From: JAZDFC01 sp043808235
Lineage (GTDB): Bacteria; Bacteroidota; Ignavibacteria; Ignavibacteriales; Melioribacteraceae
NCBI GenBank assembly: GCA_043808235.1
Contig: JAZDFC010000012.1
Span: 89,779-153,778 of the forward strand
DNA: 64,000 nucleotides
Reading direction: 5' to 3'
Shown here: in pieces, positions 25,988 through 35,282 of the stretch
Position numbering within the stretch: position 1 is the first letter of the stretch
Layout: the number at the start of each line of letters is the position of its first letter
Notes under the pieces: generated by a model
Database searches by the model: none
The model's input: only the letters and a program-made list of their open reading frames with translations
Told to the model about the DNA's origin: nothing
Made by a program: the position numbers and the translations under genes

Positions 25988-26461
25988 ATGAAAAAGCTAT
26001 TCCTATTGTTTGCCGTTTTATCAGTTAGCACAGTCTTCGCACAATTTAAGAGTGATACTGATGTTCCTTTGAATGTTAGAAACGGAATTTCAAACGGATC
26101 GCCATCAAGTTTGTTGCTTGGATTTTTGGACATGAATAAGTTCAATATGAATCATTCTGTAAGTATGTCCTATTCAAGTTTCGGCGGAAATGGTTTAGCG
26201 CTTGGAGTTTATACGAATAGCATGTCCTATCAATTCAATGATAACTTTGACATTCAAGTTGATGCAAGTATTGTTAACAGTCCTTACAGCTCATTCGGAG
26301 ATGATTTTGCGAGTAAAATTAACGGTATTTATTTGAGTAGAGCACAGATAAATTACCGACCATCCGAAAATTTTAATCTAACAATCCAGTATAATAATTC
26401 CCCGCTCGGATATTATTATTATGATTATGACCCGTTTTATGGAAGATTCCTCAGACCGTAA
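25988..26461 (+). CDS. small exported protein, outer-membrane beta-strand type
   Basis: 157 residues. Signal peptide (about 1-19, cleaved after VFA-QFK), then amphipathic strands rich in Ser, Asn, Tyr and Phe (SVSMSYSSFGG, LALGVYTNSMSYQF, NFNLTIQYNN), ending in a Tyr-rich tail. The strand pattern suggests a small beta-barrel or barrel fragment. It stands alone between ridA and a terminator. Unknown family and function. Confidence 0.65.
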   Translation: MKKLFLLFAVLSVSTVFAQFKSDTDVPLNVRNGISNGSPSSLLLGFLDMNKFNMNHSVSMSYSSFGGNGLALGVYTNSMSYQFNDNFDIQVDASIVNSPYSSFGDDFASKINGIYLSRAQINYRPSENFNLTIQYNNSPLGYYYYDYDPFYGRFLRP

Positions 26462-26494
26462 TTCAATTACGCAATAAAATTTTGTATTTTTGAT

Positions 26495-26520
26495 AACCGG
26501 GTTGCGGCTCGGTTATTTTT
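26495..26520 (+). terminator. probable rho-independent terminator
   Basis: AACCGGG and CTCGGTT form an imperfect stem with a short GC-rich loop, followed by ATTTTTTATC. Located 34 bases after the small exported protein gene. Confidence 0.65.
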
Positions 26521-26560
26521 TATCAAACGATAGAGAATTTTCCAATAATTTTTAAGATGA

Positions 26561-27049
26561 ATGAAAAGAGTATTTAAGGATTCACCGGAAGTCGATATTA
26601 AAACATCCACCTTTAATATGTTTTTGAATATCGCAATATTTTTACTTGCCGGACTGATTATTTATATGGGCTATTCGTTATTTATCAAACTTTCGAACCG
26701 GGATAATTCCGAATTGGAGAATGTAAATAATGATGTTGCATCGGAAATAATTCAAGCTGAGATACAAAACGGATGCGGCGTTTCCGGGGTAGCAGATAGG
26801 TTTACCGATTACCTTAGAAAAAACGATATCGATATTGTCGGTTCGGGAAATTACATCTCGTTTGATATTGATGAGACGATGATAATTGATAGGATAGGCA
26901 ATAAAGCTAATGCCGAAAAGATTGCCGGTATTCTGGGTGTAAACAAAAAGAATGTAATTCAGCAGTTGAATGATGATTATTTTTTAGATGTTAGTGTGAT
27001 TATTGGTAAGGATTATTTTAAGTTGAACCCACTAAAAGAAGGATTTTAA
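26561..27049 (+). CDS. LytR C-terminal-domain protein
   Basis: 162 residues: a short cytoplasmic N-terminus, one membrane helix at about 24-45 (MFLNIAIFLLAGLIIYMGY), then a LytR_C domain in the periplasm (EIQNGCGVSGVADRFTDYL and DRIGNKANAEKIAGILGV, the alternating pattern of that domain). It lacks the LytR-CpsA-Psr catalytic domain, so it is not a cell-wall ligase by itself; a wall-binding or accessory role is plausible. It lies one base before rsfS, so the two are co-transcribed. Confidence 0.8.
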   Translation: MKRVFKDSPEVDIKTSTFNMFLNIAIFLLAGLIIYMGYSLFIKLSNRDNSELENVNNDVASEIIQAEIQNGCGVSGVADRFTDYLRKNDIDIVGSGNYISFDIDETMIIDRIGNKANAEKIAGILGVNKKNVIQQLNDDYFLDVSVIIGKDYFKLNPLKEGF

Positions 27050-27050
27050 T

Positions 27051-27416
27051 GTGAACTCAAAAGAACTTTGCAATAAAATTGCAGAACATATTTTTGCCAA
27101 GAAAGGCTATGATGTACGACTATTGGATCTTCAAAATTTGTCAAGCATCGCTGATTATTTTGTAATATGCTCGGCTGATAGCGATACGCAGGTGAAAGCA
27201 ATTGCAGATGAAATTGACGACATGCTAAGCGCTGAAGGCATTAAATGCTATCACAAAGAGGGGTACAAAGGATTGAATTGGATTTTACTGGATTACTTCG
27301 ATGTGATCGTTCATGTTTTTAAAGCTGATTCGAGAGAATATTATAAATTAGAAAAACTTTGGGGAGATGCACCTTCCGAATCTATTGAAGATCCTCTTTT
27401 AAAGAAGATTAAATAA
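27051..27416 (+). CDS. rsfS: ribosomal silencing factor RsfS
   Basis: 121 residues, the full RsfS/Iojap domain: LQNLSSIADYFVICSADSDTQVK and WILLDYFDVIVHVF are the family core. Binds ribosomal protein L14 and blocks subunit joining when nutrients are low. The start is GTG, with AGAAGGA about 7 bases upstream; the ATG two bases earlier is out of frame. Follows the LytR_C gene, a pairing seen in many Bacteroidetes/Chlorobi-type genomes. Confidence 0.93.
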   Translation: MNSKELCNKIAEHIFAKKGYDVRLLDLQNLSSIADYFVICSADSDTQVKAIADEIDDMLSAEGIKCYHKEGYKGLNWILLDYFDVIVHVFKADSREYYKLEKLWGDAPSESIEDPLLKKIK

Positions 27417-27454
27417 TTATATTGCTAAAGTTAGAACGATAAGGAAATAAAATT

Positions 27455-29083
27455 TTGAAAGAATATCTTGAACATGTCTTTACTGTTGTCGCGAATGTTT
27501 TGGAATACTTGAAAGGGGAGGAAATTAATTTTTCTATTCCTAACAATCCTGCGCACGGAGATTTGTCAGTTAACATTGCCATGTTGTTATCGAAGAAATT
27601 GAAAAAAAGTCCGCGTTTAATTGCTGAAGAAATTATTTCCAATCTTCAATATGATTCTACGAAAATTGAGAAAGTTGATATTGCCGGACCCGGATTTATC
27701 AATTTTTATTTTACAAAGGAGTATATCGGTGGACTTATCAAAGATATTTTGACCAATGGTTATAAGTATGGAAAATCTTTGAAGTATGAGGGCAAAAAAG
27801 CTAATGTTGAATTTGTTTCTGCTAATCCAACCGGCCCTTTGACTGTAGGACATGGAAGAAATGCCATTGTTGGTGATACAGTGGCTACTTTACTTGAATG
27901 GATTGGATATGATGTTGATAGAGAGTTTTATTTTAATAATGCAGGCAGACAGATGCGAGTACTCGGCGATTCAGTAAGACTGCGTTATTTGCAACTTCTT
28001 GGTGATGAAATTGTATTTCCCGAAGAGCATTATCAGGGTGAGTATATAAAAGATATTGCGAATAATTTATTTAAGGAGTACGGTGACAAGCTGAGGGATG
28101 AAAGTCCAGAGGGAAAATTCAAACAGAGAGCAGAAAGTGAAATTTTTACTGATATTAAAAATTCATTGAGCCGGTTGGGGATTGAATTTAAAATCTTTTT
28201 TAATGAGAATACTCTTTATGAAAACGGCGAGATTGATAAAGTTCTCAATCGATTTAAAGAGAAAAATTTATCGTATGAAAAAGATGGCGCGGTTTGGCTG
28301 CACTTAACCGGACTTGGCGGCGAGCAGGATAAAGTGATTGTTAAATCGACGGGTGAACCTACTTACCGGCTACCAGACATAGCATACCATCTTTCAAAAT
28401 TTGAGCGCGGTTACGATTTGATGGTGGATGTTTTCGGATCGGATCATAACGCCACTTACCCGGATGTGCTTGCCGGCATTAAAGCGCTGGGTAATGATTC
28501 TTCAAAAGTGAAAGTGCTAATCTATCAATTTGTTACGATCATGGAGAAAGGTGAGATCGTAAAAATGTCAACGCGCAAAGCAAACTTCATTATTCTGGAT
28601 GAGTTAATTGATGAAGTTGGCAGCGATGTAGTTAGGTATTTCTTTATTATGCGGAATATGTCGAGCCATTTAAATTTTGATCTTGATCTTGCGAAAAAAC
28701 AATCCGACGAAAATCCCGTATTCTATTTGCAATATGCACATGCCAGGATTTGTTCAATACTACGGATGATTGAGGAACAACAGCTTGCTTTTTCGACGAA
28801 GGATTTGAATTTATTAACAACCGATGTCGAACAAAAATTGATAAAAAAACTTCATGAATTTAAAGAGGAAGTTCTTTTAAGCGCCGAACTATTCGAGCCA
28901 CATCGAATTGCGTTTTATCTTGAAGAAGTTGCGGCATTATTTCATAAATTTTATACGGAATGCAGGATTATTGGTTCGGAGAAAAAATTAGCGGAAGCCC
29001 GGATTGCTCTTATTATTGCCGTGCGAACGGTGATAAAAAACGGTTTGACTATTCTTGGATTAAGCGCGCCCGAAAAGATGTAA
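27455..29083 (+). CDS. argS: arginyl-tRNA synthetase
   Basis: 542 residues, class I synthetase. N-terminal additional domain (NNPAHGDLSVNIAMLL), SANPTGPLTVGHGRN with the HIGH-type motif, the VKMSTRKAN (KMSKS-equivalent) loop, and the C-terminal DALR anticodon domain. Start is TTG at 27455 with AAGGA 9 bases upstream. The ORF begins with the family helix KEYLEHVFTVV, so the TTG is well placed. Ends 19 bases from the convergent CheY-like gene. Confidence 0.96.
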   Translation: MKEYLEHVFTVVANVLEYLKGEEINFSIPNNPAHGDLSVNIAMLLSKKLKKSPRLIAEEIISNLQYDSTKIEKVDIAGPGFINFYFTKEYIGGLIKDILTNGYKYGKSLKYEGKKANVEFVSANPTGPLTVGHGRNAIVGDTVATLLEWIGYDVDREFYFNNAGRQMRVLGDSVRLRYLQLLGDEIVFPEEHYQGEYIKDIANNLFKEYGDKLRDESPEGKFKQRAESEIFTDIKNSLSRLGIEFKIFFNENTLYENGEIDKVLNRFKEKNLSYEKDGAVWLHLTGLGGEQDKVIVKSTGEPTYRLPDIAYHLSKFERGYDLMVDVFGSDHNATYPDVLAGIKALGNDSSKVKVLIYQFVTIMEKGEIVKMSTRKANFIILDELIDEVGSDVVRYFFIMRNMSSHLNFDLDLAKKQSDENPVFYLQYAHARICSILRMIEEQQLAFSTKDLNLLTTDVEQKLIKKLHEFKEEVLLSAELFEPHRIAFYLEEVAALFHKFYTECRIIGSEKKLAEARIALIIAVRTVIKNGLTILGLSAPEKM

Positions 29084-29102
29084 AATATCACCGCAATCGA
29101 GT

Positions 29103-29468
29103 CTAAGTATTACCCATGATTTGATTGACTGCTAAGTTAACTTTTTCCTTTGTTACCGGTTTTAACAAATAATTTTGTGCGCCGTTTTTCAAAGCCTCAA
29201 GTACCATTTCTTTTTGATTCACTGCACTCATCATAATTATTTTTGCATTCTGATCGAAGGTTATAATTCGTCTAACAGCTTCTACTCCATCCATCTCCGG
29301 CATTGATATATCCATCGTTACCAAATCGGGTTTATGTTCAATGTATGCCGCAACGGCTTCCAAACCATTTTTGGCTTCAAATACTATTTCATGATTTCCG
29401 GCTTCCAAAAAAATTCTTAACGCGTTCCGGATCATTTTAGAATCATCAACTATCATTATTTTTGCCAT
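29103..29468 (-). CDS. single-domain response regulator (CheY-like)
   Basis: 121 residues, receiver domain only. Acidic pair Asp8-Asp9, phosphoacceptor Asp53 in LVTMDISMPEMDG, the MMSA switch Ser and LLKPVTKEKV with the conserved Lys are all present. It lies 14 bases after a CheX-like gene, so the pair is probably a signalling switch with its own phosphatase. No kinase is adjacent. Similar pairs occur in motility and in non-motile regulatory systems; which applies is unknown. Confidence 0.88.
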   Translation of the reverse strand: MAKIMIVDDSKMIRNALRIFLEAGNHEIVFEAKNGLEAVAAYIEHKPDLVTMDISMPEMDGVEAVRRIITFDQNAKIIMMSAVNQKEMVLEALKNGAQNYLLKPVTKEKVNLAVNQIMGNT

Positions 29469-29482
29469 TGTAAAACCCCTTT

Positions 29483-29980
29483 TCAGTTCTCTTGAAAGAC
29501 ATCAATTATCAGATTAATTGAATTGTTATTAAAAGTAAATGATCTGCATAAAAAGATTGACGAATTATCTTCATTGATTTTTCCCCATTCCATTTGTTCG
29601 GGTAATGATAACTCAAAATCCAATCCGGCCTCATGCAATTTATTTTTACTATTGCCCGTAATTATGTTCAAATATTCTTTCGCCCCTTCAATATACATTT
29701 CCTCATCGCCTAATTCAATAATATCTAAACCGAATATATTTTTGGCTATAAAAGTAAGCGCTTGTCTATTTAAGCCAAGAATCACCGTAACATAAAAATC
29801 GCCTATCAGATTCATAGCAGCTGTAAACTCCATGGTTGAGTCGAACCTGTTCTTTAAATCCCGAAAAGATCCATCTACCTCAGCTATTTCGGAATCGATA
29901 TTCCTTATTGGTTCAGAAAGTATATCTAACAGCCGAACAATCTTAATATCTTCTTTTTTATAATCCAATAAAACATTCAT
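29483..29980 (-). CDS. CheX-like phosphatase domain protein
   Basis: 165 residues, CheC/CheX/FliY-type fold. The active-site pattern E-x-x-N is seen as Glu102 and Asn105 in KEYLNIITGN, followed by the conserved GN. CheX dephosphorylates phospho-CheY, and the next gene is a CheY-like receiver, supporting that role. The N-terminal 45 residues are an extension rich in acidic residues not typical for minimal CheX. No other chemotaxis gene is in the window. Confidence 0.78.
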   Translation of the reverse strand: MNVLLDYKKEDIKIVRLLDILSEPIRNIDSEIAEVDGSFRDLKNRFDSTMEFTAAMNLIGDFYVTVILGLNRQALTFIAKNIFGLDIIELGDEEMYIEGAKEYLNIITGNSKNKLHEAGLDFELSLPEQMEWGKINEDNSSIFLCRSFTFNNNSINLIIDVFQEN

Positions 29981-30154
29981 CGAAAATTAATTTATCAACT
30001 CACGATGAAATACTTGTCAGAGGTATCCCATCGCAATTTTTCAACTAATTATCGAAATGAATTAACAATAATTAAACTGACCTCGACAGAAAATATTATA
30101 GAATTGTAAAAATGAGGATAATTGAGTTTTTCGCATTTGTGAAATGATAATCAT

Positions 30155-30865
30155 CTAATTGGCAAGCGCAGTGGAAACCGCATAAATTTTATTTGCTCCG
30201 CTGTTTAACAGCGTTACTCCGCATTCGCTTACTGTGGCGCCGGTGGTAATAACGTCATCGACTAATAATATGTTTTTACCCTTAATAATCTTTCTATCTT
30301 TTACTTTAAACACACCTTTTATATTTTCCTTCCGCTCAAGAATATTTAATTTTGTCTGGGACTGAGTATATCTTATTCGCCTTATACTTCTTTGCGAAAC
30401 CGGGATGCCTGTTGGTTTCGATATCCCTTTTGCAATATAATAAGATTGATTGTAGCCTCGCTCAGCTTGTTTAGTTCTGTGAAGGGGAACCGGGATAATT
30501 AAGTTGATATTCCATACCCGAATTATATCTCTGCCGTGCTCGGCAATCTTTTCACCAAGATAAATTCCGTTTCTAAATCGTTGCTCGTACTTCAATTTGT
30601 GAATTATATCTTTTACCGGGGATTCTTCGTTAAATATGAATGGGGTATAAAATCCGGTGATTATTTTTGCTGATGAAAACTTTCTTTCGAACTCAGCATT
30701 CATAAATTCATCCTCAACTCCAAGTAACTTCGAATAACACGCAGAGCAAACGATCTTTTCGTTTGCGGATAAATTATGTTCACATGACACACAAAACCTT
30801 GGCAGGAAAAAATCGACAAGATTACCAATATTTTTTTTAAGCCTATTTGTTAGGGCAGCGTACAA
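30155..30865 (-). CDS. comF: ComF-family phosphoribosyltransferase-like protein
   Basis: 236 residues. N-terminal four-Cys zinc site (Cys25, Cys28, Cys40, Cys43) then a type I phosphoribosyltransferase fold with the PRPP motif NILLVDDVITTGAT. LIIPVPLHRTKQAERGYNQS is the second family signature. In Gram-positives ComFC takes part in DNA uptake; in many others its role is unclear. Close to, and transcribed after, the hemerythrin gene (22-base gap). Confidence 0.9.
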   Translation of the reverse strand: MYAALTNRLKKNIGNLVDFFLPRFCVSCEHNLSANEKIVCSACYSKLLGVEDEFMNAEFERKFSSAKIITGFYTPFIFNEESPVKDIIHKLKYEQRFRNGIYLGEKIAEHGRDIIRVWNINLIIPVPLHRTKQAERGYNQSYYIAKGISKPTGIPVSQRSIRRIRYTQSQTKLNILERKENIKGVFKVKDRKIIKGKNILLVDDVITTGATVSECGVTLLNSGANKIYAVSTALAN

Positions 30866-30887
30866 TTTAGTAATTCGAATTAATTGA

Positions 30888-31292
30888 TTACTTAATACCT
30901 ATGGTATTTAAATATTGTCCTAATTTTCTATCACTCATTTCGATATGGTTATAATACCATCTCTTAAGTGAATTTAGGAATTCAAGATTTACCATTTCCT
31001 TTTTTGCTTGAACCGAATTGCGAAACTGATTTATCTTATTATAAAATCTATCGTGCTCAAGTTTATGAGAAATATACCCGCTGAATTTATTGCCGGTCAT
31101 AAAAATTTCTTCGGTATTGAAATGATTTTTTACTTCAGCAATCAGTTGATCCAAAAGACTTTGGGCTTCATTATCTCTTGTGGTACCAATAGTTGAGTGC
31201 AAACCATCTACAATTTTTAAAAAATTTGCATGCTGCTCGTCAATTATTCGTACTTGAATTGCATCCTTATTAGACCATGCTATAAATTTCAT
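30888..31292 (-). CDS. bacteriohemerythrin
   Basis: 134 residues, a single hemerythrin domain with all seven di-iron ligands in the right spacing: His21, His57, Glu61, His76, His80, His116 and Asp121. It should bind O2 reversibly, either for oxygen sensing, delivery or scavenging. No fused signalling domain. Located between the VWA membrane protein (15 bases away) and comF in a minus-strand run. Confidence 0.93.
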   Translation of the reverse strand: MKFIAWSNKDAIQVRIIDEQHANFLKIVDGLHSTIGTTRDNEAQSLLDQLIAEVKNHFNTEEIFMTGNKFSGYISHKLEHDRFYNKINQFRNSVQAKKEMVNLEFLNSLKRWYYNHIEMSDRKLGQYLNTIGIK

Positions 31293-31307
31293 TTTTACCT
31301 CAACTTT

Positions 31308-33461
31308 CTATAACATGCCGGATCTTTTACGGAAAAACCACTCAATTCCGAAAAGTACTATTATTGTAAAAAGCAGAATTTCGTTTGACCAAAGATTAAT
31401 ACTGCTTTCACTAGTCTTTACTTTTATGCTTTTCTCATACGTCCGGTCGAGTTCGTTTAAAAGTCCGTCAATATTATTAACCGGGAAAAATTTACCATCC
31501 GTTGAATTTGCTATTTGTTCAAGAAAGGTTCTATCCATTCTCGGGTTCAACATTTCAACATTTACATCGCCCACACTGAATTTGCCTGTATCTTTTCCTA
31601 AAATTTTACCATCGAGTTTTGCTTCGCCCGAAAATTGATAATCCCCTGATTGATTCGTTTGAAACTCACCTTCATAAATCCCATTTCCAATAGAATTCAT
31701 CATCAATTCGAACTGACGATCCTGAGTTTTAATGTTGACTTTTACTTCTGCATCATCGAGTGGAGAAAATGTTTCATCATAAACATTCCCAATAAACTCC
31801 ACCGGCTCTCCGAGAGTGACTATTTTTTTTGTTGTTTTTATATCGATCTGCTTTTGTTCACTTTGTACGTTTAACCATTTAACGGAATTTAGAATAAAAC
31901 TATCGAAGAGATTATTTTTTTTCTGCGCGATTTGAAGCTTCCATCGCCAGATATCCCCGGCAAGTAAGGCTATCGATCTACGGTTCCCGATTTTTCTGCT
32001 AATCAGCAACGGACTATCAACAGGTATGTTTCGAATTCTTGATTTTAATATGACGTTGCTTTCCGGCTTGGCTTTTATCTGGCTGTCGTTTCTTAATACC
32101 GGCGGGAGATTAATCCATTCCGCAATCCCATCAACAGAATTGTTTGACAGCAGAGGATTATTTAAATCAGTTACTTCAGTTTGAACGCTTGAGCTGGTAT
32201 TAATTACTCTCGAAACTGAGAACGGTAACTCATCGGAGATGGATTGCAATTTTAGAAGCGAAGTTTCCGGTGTGCTCAACAAGAAATACGGTTTGCCTTT
32301 ATCTTTGATAGCAACGCTCACTTTATTATATAAATTTGCCGGTGTGTTTTGTACCGGAAATCCAATTAAATAAAGAATATCGGCGCTGTCAATCCTTGCA
32401 TCAAAATTGTTATCTTCCAAAAATCTATTAGCGCTAATTTGAGTAATTGATCTAACTTCAAGATTCTCATCCTGGCTGAGGCTGTTCTTTATAAAAGATA
32501 AATCATTTGACGGGGCTCCGGCAATTAGCAACACAACCAATTTATTGTCGAGGACATTTATGAAAAAAACATTTTTATTATTTGCAGTTGTTAACTCATT
32601 CTTAAATTCGGAAACGGTAACCGTAATTTTATTTTCACCCGGTTCGGTAGGCATATAATCAAATTTTATTTTATCGATGCCGGTATTACCAAGCGCTTGC
32701 GGCTTTTGCTCAATAAGTTTGGAACCTTCGAACAATGAAATGTTTACCGTTCTTCGCTCGTAGCCGCTGTTGAGTACGGTAATGTTCAGTTCGGTTTTTT
32801 TGCCGGCATAAATGTATTCATTGTAAAGAACTTTTTTAATCTCAATGTCATTACCGCTTACAGTATCCCCAATTCCGATTGTATATACGTGCCTGTCAAT
32901 TTTCTCTGCGGTATATATAGGATTTCTGCCGTCAGTTAAAACTCCATCTGATAATATTATTACCGATGAAATATTTTTATCTGAATTTTCAATGAATGCA
33001 AAAATCGAATCAAAATTTGTTAAACTCTCGTTGTATTTTAAGTTAGGAAGTTGATCCTTTTTTAGGTTTTTCGTCTTTCGCCCGAACGTAAAAATTTCGT
33101 TCTCTGCCTTTGAATTTTCTAATATCTGCGAAACAGTTGTATTGATGTTTTGAATTCTTTTATCACGTTCTTTAGCTAAAATCGAACTTGAATTATCAAT
33201 AAAAATCATATTAACTGGTTTAAGTTTTTCCGAGGACTTAAGTACAAGGATCGGCTCGAAAATCAAAAATAAAATTAAAATTAATGCAAGTGTTCTTAGA
33301 ACAATAAGAAACCAGCGAAGAAGCGGACTGACAACCGGAATTGTATTTTTGTAAATATAAATCGCGTATAAAATAAATAACACGGCTCCAAGGATAATTA
33401 ACCACGGTTCGGCTGCAAATGAAAATTGTATTGTATCGAATGCAAATATTTTATCAAGCAT
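31308..33461 (-). CDS. membrane VWA-domain protein (BatA-related)
   Basis: 717 residues. Two N-terminal membrane helices (about 16-34 and 47-70), then a von Willebrand factor A domain with the MIDAS motif DNSSS (in MIFIDNSSSIL), then a large extracytoplasmic region with Ig-like and glutamine-amidotransferase-like stretches, and a C-terminal helix (about 694-710) followed by Arg/Lys. The plan resembles proteins of Bat-type or other VWA operons whose functions are poorly defined. No MoxR-type AAA ATPase is next to it here, unlike classical Bat clusters. Confidence 0.75.
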   Translation of the reverse strand: MLDKIFAFDTIQFSFAAEPWLIILGAVLFILYAIYIYKNTIPVVSPLLRWFLIVLRTLALILILFLIFEPILVLKSSEKLKPVNMIFIDNSSSILAKERDKRIQNINTTVSQILENSKAENEIFTFGRKTKNLKKDQLPNLKYNESLTNFDSIFAFIENSDKNISSVIILSDGVLTDGRNPIYTAEKIDRHVYTIGIGDTVSGNDIEIKKVLYNEYIYAGKKTELNITVLNSGYERRTVNISLFEGSKLIEQKPQALGNTGIDKIKFDYMPTEPGENKITVTVSEFKNELTTANNKNVFFINVLDNKLVVLLIAGAPSNDLSFIKNSLSQDENLEVRSITQISANRFLEDNNFDARIDSADILYLIGFPVQNTPANLYNKVSVAIKDKGKPYFLLSTPETSLLKLQSISDELPFSVSRVINTSSSVQTEVTDLNNPLLSNNSVDGIAEWINLPPVLRNDSQIKAKPESNVILKSRIRNIPVDSPLLISRKIGNRRSIALLAGDIWRWKLQIAQKKNNLFDSFILNSVKWLNVQSEQKQIDIKTTKKIVTLGEPVEFIGNVYDETFSPLDDAEVKVNIKTQDRQFELMMNSIGNGIYEGEFQTNQSGDYQFSGEAKLDGKILGKDTGKFSVGDVNVEMLNPRMDRTFLEQIANSTDGKFFPVNNIDGLLNELDRTYEKSIKVKTSESSINLWSNEILLFTIIVLFGIEWFFRKRSGML

Positions 33462-33502
33462 AGAAAAGATTTCGAAATATTTATGAGTGTTACTTACGGA
33501 TT

Positions 33503-34258
33503 TTAGTCCAGGTTCCAGTCTTTAATTGTTTCGTAAGTGGTATAATCCGTTAAATCAAAATGGATTGGAGTTACCGAAACATACTTGTTCCTAACCGCAC
33601 ATTGGTCCAAATCTAATTCATTATCCACTTCTACAAGAGTGCCTGTGAGCCAGTAATAATTTCTGCCATAGGGATCTTTGCGTTCCTCATAAACATCATC
33701 CCATTTCGCCTTGCCTTGTTTGGTAAATTTAATTCCGGCAATTTCATTTTCCGGCAAATTTGGAACGTTAATGTTCAATAGCGTACCGGGAGTCAATCCG
33801 TTTTTTGCAACCAATTTTGTGAACATCTTGGCAACTTTTACAGCGTATGAATAATCTTTTACATCGTGACTCGCAACAGAAACAGCTAATGCCGGAATAT
33901 CCATTATGGCCGCTTCTCGTGCGGCTGACACGGTGCCGGAATAAATTATATTTATTGCCGTATTAGCTCCGTTATTCACCCCCGAAACTACAATGTCCGG
34001 TTGATATCTTAATATATTTTTAACACCCATTTTCATGCAATCGGCAGGTGTCCCGTCAACAGCGTAACCGAAAAATTCTCCGTTACGTTTAATTTCAGTT
34101 ACACGAACCGGTATTTGCATGGTGATCGCGTGTCCAACAGCGCTTTGCTCAGTAAAGGGCGCCACTACTATTACTTCGCCAAATGCCTTCAATCCCTGAG
34201 CAAGAGCATATATTCCCGGTGAATTTATCCCATCATCATTAGTAACTAATATTCTCAA
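33503..34258 (-). CDS. surE: 5'/3'-nucleotidase SurE
   Basis: 251 residues. Begins MRILVTNDDG with the metal-binding Asp8-Asp9 pair; SAVGHAIT and VSGVNNGANT supply the further ligands. Dephosphorylates nucleoside monophosphates, and often polyphosphate, as a survival/stationary-phase function. Stands in the same orientation as the VWA gene, 41 bases upstream of it. Confidence 0.95.
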   Translation of the reverse strand: MRILVTNDDGINSPGIYALAQGLKAFGEVIVVAPFTEQSAVGHAITMQIPVRVTEIKRNGEFFGYAVDGTPADCMKMGVKNILRYQPDIVVSGVNNGANTAINIIYSGTVSAAREAAIMDIPALAVSVASHDVKDYSYAVKVAKMFTKLVAKNGLTPGTLLNINVPNLPENEIAGIKFTKQGKAKWDDVYEERKDPYGRNYYWLTGTLVEVDNELDLDQCAVRNKYVSVTPIHFDLTDYTTYETIKDWNLD

Positions 34259-34422
34259 AAAGGACTCCCAACAAATATTTGTAGTGTTTTAGATTTTTCT
34301 TTCCCAATATACCCAAATTTTAATTGGCTTAAAAATGAACGGCCATGAAGAAATGGCCAATTTCTTTATATAAATATTTTATTAATACATTAACTTTGGG
34401 TGTGAAAATTGTCGGAGATATA

Positions 34423-35262
34423 ATGCTGTACAAATCTGTTTTGTCATTATTTATAATATTTTCGTTAGCTTCGATCACGTTTGCGCAGGAGGAAGAGATT
34501 AGTTCTTTTGAGATTAATTTGATTGATTCGTATGTAACACCAAACGAACCATACAAATTCATATTATCATTTTTTACTGATGACAGCTGTACTTCAAAAA
34601 TATCGATTGATAATAAACATGAATTTATTGTCTCTACGGTTTTAACTGATCAGCACATAGCCGAAATTGAAATTGGGAAAATGAAATTCGATTCATCAAT
34701 AGTACCGTTCCAGATATTTGTTGTTGGGAGAAACAATGAAGTAACAGCAAGTGATTTTTATGAATTAATCCTTCCGTTTCACGAAGAAACTTTTGCTGAA
34801 AATTCATCGGGGATTTTTACAATCTGTTGTATGGGAGGAATAATATTCGGTGTGCCGTCGCCTGGGCTTGTAATGGCTGATGGTAAAAATTATCTTTCGT
34901 TGTCAAAGGAAATTCCATTGTTATCTTATTACGGCATTGGTTATAACTATCCAACAGGATATATCGGAATAGAGTACTCGTATATTTTAAAAGCTCCAAC
35001 AAGAAATTATTTGAGATTGGGTTACAAACATCTATTCCAGCCAACAGTGATTGAATATATTTCCCCAGGGATTAATTTATTTACCGACTTCCTCGGCTTC
35101 AATGGGATTTCTCCCGAATTATCGATAGGACTTTTTAAGCTCCAAAATATTTTTACGGTTTATACCCGGTACAGGTTTAATTTTCAACCGGGAGCGACAG
35201 ATCGAAATTTTCATGAAATATCAATTGGGCTTTACTCTAATTTTTTTTCAATCAATTTATAG
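34423..35262 (+). CDS. secreted protein with C-terminal beta-strand domain, unknown
   Basis: 279 residues from ATG 34423, chosen because CGGAG lies 5 bases upstream and a proper signal peptide (LYKSVLSLFIIFSLASITFAQ) begins there; an upstream ATG at 34345 would put 26 extra residues in front of the signal. The mature protein has a beta-sandwich-like N-terminal part and a C-terminal half with alternating aromatic strands (YIGIEYSYI, YLRLGYKHL, FTVYTRYRF, EISIGLYSNF) like an outer-membrane barrel. Unknown family; predicted to be exported, perhaps outer-membrane. Confidence 0.65.
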   Translation: MLYKSVLSLFIIFSLASITFAQEEEISSFEINLIDSYVTPNEPYKFILSFFTDDSCTSKISIDNKHEFIVSTVLTDQHIAEIEIGKMKFDSSIVPFQIFVVGRNNEVTASDFYELILPFHEETFAENSSGIFTICCMGGIIFGVPSPGLVMADGKNYLSLSKEIPLLSYYGIGYNYPTGYIGIEYSYILKAPTRNYLRLGYKHLFQPTVIEYISPGINLFTDFLGFNGISPELSIGLFKLQNIFTVYTRYRFNFQPGATDRNFHEISIGLYSNFFSINL

Positions 35263-35282
35263 AGCATTTTATATTTGAGATT

